Positions 16,170 through 25,516 of a stretch of DNA of 64,000 bases are shown piece by piece. Source of the DNA: WGMI01 sp041739275 (lineage in GTDB: Bacteria; Bacteroidota; Bacteroidia; Flavobacteriales; Schleiferiaceae). A program made the position numbers and the translations under genes. The notes under the pieces were generated by a model. It made no database searches, had not been told where the DNA came from, and saw nothing but the letters and a program-made list of their open reading frames with translations. Position 1 is the first letter of the stretch, and every line of letters starts with the position of its first letter. The stretch spans positions 35,060 through 99,059 of the forward strand of contig JBGSOF010000002.1 of assembly GCA_041739275.1 (NCBI GenBank), in the 5' to 3' direction.

Positions 16170-17868
16170 GTCTGAGGTTTTCAAAATACGCGTCGAGCAC
16201 TTCGGGATTTCGCCCGGCCGGGGTAAAGATTTCGAGCACGGCTGTGCCCTGGGTATTTAACCAATCGGTCAGAACAGTGTTCAATTCGGTCGACGAAGAA
16301 GCGCGAAAATAGGCGACCGAAAACATCGCGCAGTGCAATTCTGCGCTGCGGGTGTTGCGCCATTCAAAATGTTCTTCGAGCCATCCGCTGTCGTTTGGCC
16401 CCTCGATGATTCTAAAAATTCCGCCCCCTCCGTTATTGATGACGGCAATTTTAAAGTTGTCGGGGAGTTTGGCGTGCCAAAAAGCATTGGAATCGTAGAA
16501 AAAGGCCAAATCGCCCGTCAGCAAGACCACGGTTTGTTCTGTGCGGCGCGCATAGCCGAGGGCCGTTGAGGTGGTGCCCTCGATGCCACTCACACCTCGA
16601 TTGGCCAGGTGGTGCAGGTCGGGGCGCGGATCGCAGAGTTGCACATATCGTATCGGGCTGCTGTTGCCTTCAAAGAGATGCGCATGGGTGGGCAGCGCTT
16701 TGAGTATTTGATGATGAACCGCGAGATCGGACCATTCTGCTTTTTCGAGAAAGCTCTTGCTGAGCAGTTCTCGACGCGCATGGCTCGCTTTCCACAAAAG
16801 GGCGTAATCGCCTTGAGATTCAGGATGAATATATTCAGGATGACCGAGAATGCTCTCCAAAAACAGCTCCGCATCTACGGGAATCGCTCGGCTGAGGCGC
16901 TCCATGGGGTCGGGACTCGAAACCCTTCCGGGCCGGATCGTTCCCACCTGCCAGTATTCAAAATCGCCGGCTTCTTTGAGCCAAAGCTTGAGTTTTCGAC
17001 TCACCAATTCGCCCCCAAAGGCAAGCACGACATCGGGGCGCAGATGCGTTCTTTCGCCGGGGTCTAGGGTGAGAACAAGGCGGTCGATGTGGGCACAACC
17101 CAGCTCTCGATCGAGGTTGGAGAGGCTTTCGCTCAGGAGGTAAAACCGCGGGTCGCGCAGCAATTGCTCCAGGAGGTCTCCGCGCCTTTTCGACCGATCG
17201 GGAAAGGACCCCAGAACAATCAGTATTTTTTTGGCCGATGACAGCCGACGCGCGCATTCCGTCAGAGAGTCGGCTTCTAAGGCGGTTTGAACGCGCACGC
17301 GGGCGATTGCCGGGCGCGGGAGGTCTTCCACTTCGCGCGTTCCATACAAAGGTTCGCTCACGGGGGCGTTTAGGTGCACGGGGCCCCCGCTTTGAGAAGT
17401 GTAAAATGCTTCAAAAACGAGGCGTTCAAGCCCCGCCATGTTCGATTCTCCCGAAGGTCTTTCTTCGATGATCGCCTCGTACAATACGTGCTTGCCAAAG
17501 AGCCCGCGTTGCCTGATCGTCTGACCTTCAAACTGATCGACCCGATGTTCGGGGCGGTCGGCAGTGAGCACGATCAGCGAGACACCGGCATAAAAGGCTT
17601 CGACCACTGCGGGGAGGTAATTGGCCGCCGCACTGCCCGAGGTGCAGCACAGAACCACCGGACGCTTGCTCGCCAGCGCCATCCCCAAGGCAATAAAGCC
17701 CGCGCTGCGCTCGTCGACGACCACTTCGATCTTGGCTTCAGATAAAGACCGAACTGCAAGCGCCATAGGAGCGTTTCTCGAGCCCGGCGAAAAGACCCAG
17801 TCGCGAACTCCGTATTGAGCCAACAATCGAATACAGCGGTCGATTCCCGGTTTATCGGTGGTGGTCAT
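16162..17868 (-). CDS. menD: SEPHCHC synthase
   Basis: 568 residues from the ATG at 17868 (MTTTDKPGIDRCIRLLAQYG), which forms an ATGA overlap with the menF stop; the frame is open to 18204 but the extra part lies in menF. The N-terminal ThDP-binding half has VFSPGSRNAPMALAV and CCTSGSAAANYLPAVVEA; the C-terminal half has LLTGDLAFFYDSNAF and VINNGGGGIFRII, the ThDP/metal motif. It joins isochorismate and 2-oxoglutarate in the menaquinone pathway. The retro-aldol hydrolase menH is not seen in this operon. Confidence 0.95.
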   Translation of the reverse strand: MTTTDKPGIDRCIRLLAQYGVRDWVFSPGSRNAPMALAVRSLSEAKIEVVVDERSAGFIALGMALASKRPVVLCCTSGSAAANYLPAVVEAFYAGVSLIVLTADRPEHRVDQFEGQTIRQRGLFGKHVLYEAIIEERPSGESNMAGLERLVFEAFYTSQSGGPVHLNAPVSEPLYGTREVEDLPRPAIARVRVQTALEADSLTECARRLSSAKKILIVLGSFPDRSKRRGDLLEQLLRDPRFYLLSESLSNLDRELGCAHIDRLVLTLDPGERTHLRPDVVLAFGGELVSRKLKLWLKEAGDFEYWQVGTIRPGRVSSPDPMERLSRAIPVDAELFLESILGHPEYIHPESQGDYALLWKASHARRELLSKSFLEKAEWSDLAVHHQILKALPTHAHLFEGNSSPIRYVQLCDPRPDLHHLANRGVSGIEGTTSTALGYARRTEQTVVLLTGDLAFFYDSNAFWHAKLPDNFKIAVINNGGGGIFRIIEGPNDSGWLEEHFEWRNTRSAELHCAMFSVAYFRASSSTELNTVLTDWLNTQGTAVLEIFTPAGRNPEVLDAYFENLRHG

Positions 17869-18929
17869 CCGTGGTCGAGATCGAAGCTGTTTAAGATCAA
17901 TTCTGTTTTGAGCCGGGTTTCGTGCCATTCCGATTCGATGTTCGACTCGGACGTCCATCCGCCCCCCGAATACGCCTGCCAGCCGCCTTGGGTATTTTCG
18001 GCGCACCGAAGAACGACATACGCCCGAGAGCGATCGGGCTCGATCAACTGAAGATAACCCGCATACAATCGACGGTCGTGGGCCTCGCATCTGCGGATCA
18101 TCGCAAGTGCCTCTGCCAAAGGCAAACCGGCCACTGCCGGGGTCGGATGCATCAAGTCTGCCCATGCTCCCGAAAACGAAACCGCTGAGGCAGCTGTTTT
18201 CCAATCGAATCGAGTCAATCGATGCACGAGTTTGGCTTGGACGCGCTCAGACTGCGACTCGCTCCAGTTTTCTGCTCCGATTTTTCGCAGCTTGATTCGA
18301 ATGTCTTCAACCACGAGCTCTTGTTCTCGAATTTCTTTGTGGGTCCACTCTTGGCCCGATTCGGTAGTGCGCGTGCCTGCAAGCGCATCGGTTTGGGCTG
18401 AACCCGGCTCGAGCACCAAGAGGCGTTCGGGGCTCGCTCCCATCCATTCTCCAACCTCCCTAAACCGCAACCAAAAGACCGCGTCGTCTGCCCTGCTGGT
18501 CAAAAGGCGCTCAAATGCCAAAGCGCTCGACAATGTTTGAGCGTCGAGCGAGCGAATCCGACTCAAAACCACCTTTTGGACGGAACCGTTTTTCAAAAAA
18601 TCGAGAGCTGCCCTTCCCCGCTCGACATAGGCTTCATGAGCTGTGTCGATTTGAGCTGGGTTGCGATCGGCATCGCTAAAATCTTCGAGCTCAAGACCTG
18701 CACTCCGGGTACTGAAGACCGAACACCTGATTTCGAGCGCCTCTCGATTCAAATCGAAGGGACGAAGTCGAAGGACGTATGGACCGCTTTCGTCGGCCAC
18801 AAAGACCCGCGATTCAGACTCTCCCGGAAATCTGAGGCACGCAAACGATTTAAATTCTGCCGCCAAATCAGACGCCGTTTCAAGTGCCGATCTCCCCTTT
18901 TGCCCCACAAAATCGATCGATTTTTCCAT
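17865..18929 (-). CDS. menF: Isochorismate synthase
   Basis: 354 residues from the ATG at 18929, which shares one base with the stop of the acyltransferase (TAATG). The chorismate-binding domain shows VQKVVLSRIRSL, FWLRFREVGEWMGASPERLL, ALAGTRTT, then HPTPAVAGLP and AGYLQLIEPDRSRAYVVLRC, all in order, including the catalytic Lys/Glu region. It converts chorismate to isochorismate, the entry to menaquinone synthesis; menD uses the product. No siderophore genes are nearby, so a menaquinone role is preferred. Confidence 0.93.
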   Translation of the reverse strand: MEKSIDFVGQKGRSALETASDLAAEFKSFACLRFPGESESRVFVADESGPYVLRLRPFDLNREALEIRCSVFSTRSAGLELEDFSDADRNPAQIDTAHEAYVERGRAALDFLKNGSVQKVVLSRIRSLDAQTLSSALAFERLLTSRADDAVFWLRFREVGEWMGASPERLLVLEPGSAQTDALAGTRTTESGQEWTHKEIREQELVVEDIRIKLRKIGAENWSESQSERVQAKLVHRLTRFDWKTAASAVSFSGAWADLMHPTPAVAGLPLAEALAMIRRCEAHDRRLYAGYLQLIEPDRSRAYVVLRCAENTQGGWQAYSGGGWTSESNIESEWHETRLKTELILNSFDLDHG

Positions 18930-20011
18930 TATCGATCGCGGCGGTCGGTGAGTGGTTTCTCGAATTTTCGGTAGACCAAAGCAGAAGAAAACCACAAAAG
19001 GACGTACGCAAAGAGGACGGCCAAGGCGACAGTTGTTTTCGAATTCAAATGATCTCGTTGGATCCACCAAGCACAGAGTGAAAGCAAGGGGAGATTGATG
19101 AGATAAGCGCTGTACGAAAACTGGCTCATTTTTGTGATAAAACGCCCGATCCAAAGAAAGGTTCCGCCCGTTGGAGCAGGTATCCGCAAGATCAACGGAA
19201 AGAGCAAGGCCACCGAAATACTGTGCAAATCGTAAATGAACACCCGATACCAGTACCCCCCCAGTTCTTTGAGGGCCCAATGACCAAAGACGATGGTGAG
19301 CACGGCCGCGGTCGCAAACAAGATCGGCTTGCGCCTCACTTGAGGCCGGTGGATAAACAATGCGGCCATGGACACCCCCCAGAGAATAGAACTCATGCGG
19401 TGAACGACCGTCAAGCGGCTCAAACCGGGATGCATCGCAAAGGGATCGCCTGTTTGAATCGCATTGAAATAGATCGCTTTAGAAACTGTCGCTAAGACTA
19501 AAATGCCGAGAATTAAGAAGAAAAAACTGCGTGTGGTATGCCAAAGTCCGAGCCTGAGTGCGAGAAACCAGAGCAGCGGAAAAAGAATGTAAAACCACTC
19601 TTCGACCGCCAAACTCCAGCTTTCGCGAAAAAATAAGGTATTCGGGAGGTTGATGTTTTGGAGAAAAACGAGCGTCCTCCAGTCGATCTTTTCAGAGATG
19701 CCCAAAGCGATATACGCCGCGATATGCAAGAGCAAAAAGAGGTAGTAATTCGGGAGGGTTCTCCACCATCTGCGCTTGTAAAACGCAAACAATTCCGAAG
19801 GTGTTTTGCCTTCGACCGACCGAAAAATGATTCGACCGATCAAGAATCCACTTAAAACAAAAAAAACACTCACCCCGTCGACCGGAAACAAGCCGGGAAC
19901 TCGTTCGCCAAAACCGAGTTTGAGCGAACGCAGGCTGTGCGCCCATACCACCGCAGAGATCGCGATGGCGCGGGTTAAATCCAGGCCAAAATTTCGCCTT
20001 GAGGAGTCCAT
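18929..20011 (-). CDS. Membrane acyltransferase (acyltransferase 3/OafA family)
   Basis: 360 residues with about ten hydrophobic segments. LDLTRAIAISAVVWAHSLRS carries the family His, and VSVFFVLSGFLIGRIIF, SWSLAVEEWFYILFPLLWF are hallmark motifs of acyltransferase 3 proteins, which O-acylate sugars, lipids or peptidoglycan at the inner membrane. It lies between the hotdog thioesterase and menF with near-zero spacing, so it is co-transcribed with menaquinone genes although no menaquinone step needs it. The substrate is unknown. Confidence 0.9.
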   Translation of the reverse strand: MDSSRRNFGLDLTRAIAISAVVWAHSLRSLKLGFGERVPGLFPVDGVSVFFVLSGFLIGRIIFRSVEGKTPSELFAFYKRRWWRTLPNYYLFLLLHIAAYIALGISEKIDWRTLVFLQNINLPNTLFFRESWSLAVEEWFYILFPLLWFLALRLGLWHTTRSFFFLILGILVLATVSKAIYFNAIQTGDPFAMHPGLSRLTVVHRMSSILWGVSMAALFIHRPQVRRKPILFATAAVLTIVFGHWALKELGGYWYRVFIYDLHSISVALLFPLILRIPAPTGGTFLWIGRFITKMSQFSYSAYLINLPLLSLCAWWIQRDHLNSKTTVALAVLFAYVLLWFSSALVYRKFEKPLTDRRDR

Positions 20012-20035
20012 CGAGCAAAGGAAAGCAAACGGAGC

Positions 20036-20458
20036 TCAGCGATCGCGTCGCGGGACAATCATTACGGTCAACTTGCAGTGTGAGAGCATTCGCTCTGTTT
20101 GATCGCGCACTTCGATTTCCCAGAGGTGAAGCGATGCGCCTTTGTGGATCAGCCGAGCACGGCCCTTGGCGACCCCCTCGCGCAACCCACGAACGTGGGT
20201 CGCCTGAATTTCGATACCGAGCGCGGCCTGCTTTTCGCGGTTGATGTGGAGCGACGATCCCGCACTGCCCAGGGTCTCGGCCAAAGCCGCCGTGGCCCCA
20301 CCGTGCAACAAGCCCAATGGCTGGTGAACCCGCCCGTTGACAGGCATTTCTCCTTCGATAAAATCTTCGCCTACGGCAGTGTAGCGAATTCCAAGGGTTT
20401 TCATGAGGGTCTCGGCTCCCCAATTGTTGAGCGTATCGAGGATGAGTTGTTGATCCAT
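20036..20458 (-). CDS. Hotdog-fold thioesterase (PaaI family), probable DHNA-CoA thioesterase
   Basis: 140 residues from the ATG at 20458 (MDQQLILDTLNNWGAETLMK); the frame is open to 20623 but that part crosses the intergenic control region. MPVNGRVHQPLGLLHGGATA and AETLGSAGSSL are the PaaI-type hotdog signature, with the catalytic acid in the helix after HGG. As the first gene of the men operon, it most likely hydrolyses DHNA-CoA between menB and menA, a step otherwise missing here. The assignment rests on context; PaaI relatives act on several acyl-CoAs. Confidence 0.85.
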   Translation of the reverse strand: MDQQLILDTLNNWGAETLMKTLGIRYTAVGEDFIEGEMPVNGRVHQPLGLLHGGATAALAETLGSAGSSLHINREKQAALGIEIQATHVRGLREGVAKGRARLIHKGASLHLWEIEVRDQTERMLSHCKLTVMIVPRRDR

Positions 20459-20602
20459 AAAAGGCCGCTTAAATCGGAAGGCTAAAATTAAGTTCTTGTC
20501 GCGCAGCTGACCTCGCAAGGAACATTCGCAGGATAGATTCGTTCTAAACGGAGCGTCAAGTCCTCTTAACTTCGCCTTAACACCCTTTCCAAGCGACCCT
20601 CC

Positions 20603-23600
20603 ATGACGATGTTTTTCAAACACTTTGCCGCACTTGCCCTCCTATTTGCAACGCTCTCTTCTTCAGCTCAAACCCAAATTAGGGTTCCTTTAGAGCGCGG
20701 AGTTCGCGTGGTTCAATCCTCGGGTTTCCCCGAAAGTGTCGCCCTCGGCGAGAACTTCGATCGAGAGGCAAAGGCTGCTTATGTATTCTTGGTTTTTCGC
20801 TCGCCGCTCACCCAAGACGAACGGTTTCAACTTGAGCGCATGGGGATTCTCCTGGGCCCCGCCTTGCCGCCATCTGTTTGCTATGCCGAAGTTCCCATCG
20901 ATGCCGCAGCCTCTTTGAGCAGGTTTTCGAAGTACTTCTCTTGGCTGCCCTTGGGCGACGATCGCATTTCAAAAGTGCTGAGCCAAGGCATACCTGAATG
21001 GAGTCGAGTAACGAACGGCCGCGCCCGGTTTAACGCCATGCTCTTGCCCGGCGACCAAATCTCCACACAATTCGTTCGCATCCAAGGCTTGGGCTACTCC
21101 TTGCGTTCGATTCGCCGCGAAAGCGACCGGGTTTGGATTGAAATCGAAGGCCCGGATCAGTTCCAAAACCTTGCAAATCTGCCTTTTGTGCTTTACCTGC
21201 AAGAATCAGAAGAACCCGGTCAACCCGAAAATTTCAACGCCCGTTCTGCTCATCGAATTTTGAGCGTTCAGCCGCGCATCGAATCGGGTTACAACGGCGC
21301 GGGCGTGGTGATCGGCCACGGAGACGACGGGGCCATCGGTCCGCACATCGACTATCAAGGCCGAATGCTCGCCGACAAATCGGGCGCCAGCAGCGGTACC
21401 CACGGAGACCACGTGGCGGGTACGATTTTGGGCGGAGGAAATCTCGACCCCAGGGGCGCGGGCATGGCACCGGGCGCCGACTTGGTCTATTACACCTATC
21501 CAGACAACCTCAACGATGTCGATTTGGACTTCAGCCAATACGGGGTGCGCATCACCAATTCTTCGTATTCAAACGGCTGCAATGCGGGGTACACCGGTTT
21601 TTCTGCGCAAGTGGACGCCGACATCAACGCAAATCCCGGCTTGCAGCACGTTTTTTCGGCCGGCAATAACGGCACTCAAAACTGTGGGTACGGAGCGGGA
21701 AACCTCTGGGGAAACATCACGGGCGGGCACAAAGTGGGGAAAAACACCATTACGGTGGCCAATCTCAATTCCACAGACGGAATCAACTCCTCGAGCAGCC
21801 GCGGACCGACGGCCGACGGAAGAATCAAACCCGATGTAGCCGCCGTGGGAACCAATGTTTATTCGACGGTGCCTCCGAACGATTACGACTCGTTTACGGG
21901 TACGTCTATGGCCTGCCCCGGCACCGCCGGAACCACAGCGGTATTGTATCAAGCGTATAGAGAAACACATTCGGGCAACGACCCCGCCTCGGCCCTGCTC
22001 AAAGGATATCTGTTGAACGGAGCGGATGATCTCGGAAATCTCGGGCCCGATTTTATTCACGGTTATGGGCGGATCAATGCGCGCGCGGCACTTGAAGACC
22101 TCGAGTCCAATCACTTTTTTACCCAGTCTGTCGATCAATCGGAGCAAAGAACCTTTGTTCTCAACGTTCCGGCCGGTACTTCGAAGGTTAAAGCCATGTT
22201 GATTTGGACCGAACCCGCGGCCAGCCCGGCGGCCTTGCGCGATTTGGTCAACAATCTCGATTTTTCGATTAGCGCGGCAGGAAGCGTCTACCTCCCCTGG
22301 GTACTCGATCCGAGTCCGAATGCGGTGACTTTGGCGAATCCTGCGGTTCAAGGGGTCGATAGCTTGAATAATATCGAGCAAATCACCATCGACAATCCTC
22401 CTGCATTACTCAGCTTATCGGTGAGCGGCAGTGCCGTGCTGCAAGGGCCTCAAGAATTCTACATCGTTTATCGCTTCGAGGGCAGCGAACCTCTGTGGGA
22501 ATCGCCCGCGCCCTCACAGGCCTTGGTGCCCGGACAATCGGAGATCCTTCGCTGGTGGAGCCCCGCAAATGCCACGGCCAATATTGCCTTGGACTACAGC
22601 CTCGACCAAGGAAATACTTGGGTTTCGATTGCCCAAAACCTGCCTTCGACGGCCCGTTGGTTCAACTGGAATCCACCGCTTTCGAGCACCGGAAGCTGTC
22701 GGGTTCGATTGACACAAGGCGGCTTTTCGACTCAGACCGGCGATTTGAGCTGCCTGTCGGTACCCTCGGGGCTTTTTGTGGCTCAAGCCTGTCCCGATAC
22801 GGTCGAATTGAGCTGGTACGGTGTTTTGGGTGCCACAGCCTACGATGTGTTCGCTTTGGGGCAGCGTTATATGGATTCAGTGGGTACGGCCCCTTCCACA
22901 CAGGGATTGAATTCGATCAAGATCGGAGGAATTGCAGGCGCCGACGAACACTGGTTTGCGGTGAGAAGCCGAAATGCGCAGGGTCCGGGGCAGCGCAGCA
23001 GAGCGATCTTTAAACCTGCGGGGCTCTTGCAGTGCACGGTTTCGAGAGACCTCGAGGCGGTTTCGATTCTGAGTCCCGCTCCGGGGCTGATTCCCGACTG
23101 CATGAGCGATTCTTTGAACGCCGGCCTCATCATAAAAAATTCGGGCTCTCTTTCAATTCATTCGTACGCTATGCGCTTTCGCTTGAGCGGCTCTCTTGCT
23201 TTCGACTCCGTGCTGAGCTCGTCAGACACCCTGCTGCCCGGGCAAACCGACACGGTTTTTATTCCGCTCGGATTCGCTCTGCCGGCCGGCTCTTATCTCG
23301 CCCGAGCCGAAGTGCTTCTCAGCCTCGACGGAAACCCCTCCAACGACAGCTTGGCGCACAATTTTGTCGTCTCTGCTTCGTCGGTACACTCGGGGGCTTT
23401 TGTTTCAGATTTTGAAAACTTGACCAATTGCCCGAGCACCACAGATTGCGAACTCACCGTTTGTGCGCTCGACAGTTTTTGGACAAATACCACAAACGGA
23501 AGCTTGGACGACATCGACTGGCGCACCGACAACGGGGGTACGCCCACATCGGGAACCGGGCCCTCCGTAGATCAAAACCCGGGAACCCAAGCCGGAAAAT

Positions 23601-25516
23601 ACCTCTACTTAGAAGCCTCGAACGGATGCAGCTTTCAAACTGCGGTGCTGCAATCGGCTTGTCTCGATTTGTCGGCGATGACTTCTCCGGAACTCTCGTT
23701 TTGGTATCATCAATACGGAGCCAATCAGGGAGAACTGCACCTCGACCTGCTTTCAAACGGCATCTGGATTGAAGACGCCCTGGCGCCCGTGCTCGGAAAT
23801 CAGGGAAATGTTTGGAAGCAAGCCTTGCTCGACCTCCGCCCCTATATGGGTTCGAGCCTTTCGATTCGAATTCGCGGTGTTACGGGAAGCGATTTTGCCA
23901 GCGATCTCGCCATCGATCACGTTTCGGTGGCTGAAGTCAGCAGCGCGCCTGTGGTTCAATTCAGTGCTTCGGCCTCTGCGGGCTGCGTTGGGGTTCCCAT
24001 TCAATTCTTCGAAGATTGCACCCACAACCCCAATCAGTTTCAATGGGTGTTCAGTCCGGCCACTGTGGCTTATGTGCAGGGAACGAGCGCTCAATCGGCC
24101 AATCCAGTGGTCGTGTTTCAGCAAGGCGGAGTGTACTCGGCCAAACTCGTCGCCTCCAATTCGCTGGGAAGCGACAGCCTGGCGATTTCTCAAGCGGTCT
24201 CTGTCGACGGAGGTCGCGATCTACCACAGGCCGAGAGTTTTAGCGCATTAAACTTCCCTCCCGCAGGCTATAAACAAAGCAATCCCGACGGTTCGAATAC
24301 ATGGGTCGCTTCAAATGCCACAGGGCCCAATGGCCAGAGCAGCCGTTGCACGAGGATGTCGTTTTACGGTTATGCCGACTTTGGGCAGGTCGATCGGTTG
24401 ATCAGCCCGCTGATTCGGGTTCCCAATCAAGGAAGCCCGGCGCTGGTCTTTCGAAGAGCACACGCCCAATCGATGGGCGGAATGAGCTACGACGGGTTGC
24501 GCATTGAATTGAGTCGCAATTGCGGGCTGGATTTTGACGCGTCGATTTTCGAAAAATTCGGTTCAGATCTGGCGACCGCGGCATTCTCTTCTCAGGCCTA
24601 CCAGCCTCAGAGTTCAGATTGGGTGTGGGATACGCTGGACCTCTCGCCCTTTGCCGGCGAAGAATTGATTTTCTCTTTCACGGCGATCAACGGCAACGGG
24701 AATCATCTCTATTTAGATCAAATTCAGTGGGTTGACATCTCCCAACCCGCAATTGGAGGCGCGATCATACTCTCCGACAACGACGTCTGTCGCGGAGACA
24801 CCTTGCAGGCCACAGCCGTTCCTTCGGCTCCCGGTGCCGTGTCCTACAGTTGGAGACCGGGCCCCGGGCTGATCATGCCCAACACCGCAGGTCAAGGGCC
24901 TGTGGATGTCATCGCACAATCGGTTTCAAACCCGGTCTTGGGGCTTGAAATGCTCTCCGAAGGCGGGTTGGTCGAACTCAGCGCACCGATTGCCGTTCGA
25001 GGGGACGTTTCTGCAGTCTTCGGCTCGTCGCTCACCGCCAACCTTTACGAATATGCCTTTTTTGAGAACTTTCAAGGCCAGCCCACCGATTGGTTGTGGG
25101 AATTTGGAGATGGAAACTCCGCCTTAAATGCCGTTCAGCCGGTGCATGCTTATGCCAATCCCGGGGCGTATACCGTTCGCCTGAGTGCTTGGAATGAATG
25201 CGGTTCAGACACCGCCGAGGTTTCGATTGCGGTGAGCGGCATCGGCCTGGACGAGTCGAATTCTTCAGGTGTTTCGGTATATCCCAACCCGCTCAAAAAC
25301 GGGCTTCAAGCCTTGAACATCGAGCCCGCTACCGAATGGACTTCCCTGAGACTTTTCGACCTCAACGGACGCCTTTTGCTCGAAGAGAGCCCCGAGGCTT
25401 CCCAAATTGAAGAGAATCGCTACCGCCTTTTGCTTCCGCGCCTTCCGATTGGCATGTACATCCTAGAACTCGAAAGCCGAGATCGAAAAATTCACCACAG
25501 ATTGAGCATCCAATGA
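20603..25516 (+). CDS. Secreted multidomain S8 (subtilisin-like) protease with T9SS sorting domain
   Basis: 1637 residues. Signal peptide at 1-22 (FAALALLFATLSSSAQ). The S8 domain, about 210-500, has the three catalytic sites: Asp in VVIGHGDDG, His in THGDHVAGTI, Ser in FTGTSMACPGTAG. Beta-rich domains follow: a pre-peptidase-type or jelly-roll region, a fibronectin-like stretch (VELSWYGVLGATAYDVFALG), a CARDB-like stretch, two cleaved-adhesin/MAM-like modules (DIDWRTDNGGTP, NFPPAGYKQSNPDG) and two PKD-like domains (one with WLWEFGDGNS, HAYANPGAYTVRLSA). The end, VSVYPNPLKNGLQ through PIGMYILELES, is a type A T9SS sorting tail. It should be exported and surface-attached or released. The stop overlaps the next gene by 4 bases. 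Confidence 0.93.
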   Translation: MTMFFKHFAALALLFATLSSSAQTQIRVPLERGVRVVQSSGFPESVALGENFDREAKAAYVFLVFRSPLTQDERFQLERMGILLGPALPPSVCYAEVPIDAAASLSRFSKYFSWLPLGDDRISKVLSQGIPEWSRVTNGRARFNAMLLPGDQISTQFVRIQGLGYSLRSIRRESDRVWIEIEGPDQFQNLANLPFVLYLQESEEPGQPENFNARSAHRILSVQPRIESGYNGAGVVIGHGDDGAIGPHIDYQGRMLADKSGASSGTHGDHVAGTILGGGNLDPRGAGMAPGADLVYYTYPDNLNDVDLDFSQYGVRITNSSYSNGCNAGYTGFSAQVDADINANPGLQHVFSAGNNGTQNCGYGAGNLWGNITGGHKVGKNTITVANLNSTDGINSSSSRGPTADGRIKPDVAAVGTNVYSTVPPNDYDSFTGTSMACPGTAGTTAVLYQAYRETHSGNDPASALLKGYLLNGADDLGNLGPDFIHGYGRINARAALEDLESNHFFTQSVDQSEQRTFVLNVPAGTSKVKAMLIWTEPAASPAALRDLVNNLDFSISAAGSVYLPWVLDPSPNAVTLANPAVQGVDSLNNIEQITIDNPPALLSLSVSGSAVLQGPQEFYIVYRFEGSEPLWESPAPSQALVPGQSEILRWWSPANATANIALDYSLDQGNTWVSIAQNLPSTARWFNWNPPLSSTGSCRVRLTQGGFSTQTGDLSCLSVPSGLFVAQACPDTVELSWYGVLGATAYDVFALGQRYMDSVGTAPSTQGLNSIKIGGIAGADEHWFAVRSRNAQGPGQRSRAIFKPAGLLQCTVSRDLEAVSILSPAPGLIPDCMSDSLNAGLIIKNSGSLSIHSYAMRFRLSGSLAFDSVLSSSDTLLPGQTDTVFIPLGFALPAGSYLARAEVLLSLDGNPSNDSLAHNFVVSASSVHSGAFVSDFENLTNCPSTTDCELTVCALDSFWTNTTNGSLDDIDWRTDNGGTPTSGTGPSVDQNPGTQAGKYLYLEASNGCSFQTAVLQSACLDLSAMTSPELSFWYHQYGANQGELHLDLLSNGIWIEDALAPVLGNQGNVWKQALLDLRPYMGSSLSIRIRGVTGSDFASDLAIDHVSVAEVSSAPVVQFSASASAGCVGVPIQFFEDCTHNPNQFQWVFSPATVAYVQGTSAQSANPVVVFQQGGVYSAKLVASNSLGSDSLAISQAVSVDGGRDLPQAESFSALNFPPAGYKQSNPDGSNTWVASNATGPNGQSSRCTRMSFYGYADFGQVDRLISPLIRVPNQGSPALVFRRAHAQSMGGMSYDGLRIELSRNCGLDFDASIFEKFGSDLATAAFSSQAYQPQSSDWVWDTLDLSPFAGEELIFSFTAINGNGNHLYLDQIQWVDISQPAIGGAIILSDNDVCRGDTLQATAVPSAPGAVSYSWRPGPGLIMPNTAGQGPVDVIAQSVSNPVLGLEMLSEGGLVELSAPIAVRGDVSAVFGSSLTANLYEYAFFENFQGQPTDWLWEFGDGNSALNAVQPVHAYANPGAYTVRLSAWNECGSDTAEVSIAVSGIGLDESNSSGVSVYPNPLKNGLQALNIEPATEWTSLRLFDLNGRLLLEESPEASQIEENRYRLLLPRLPIGMYILELESRDRKIHHRLSIQ

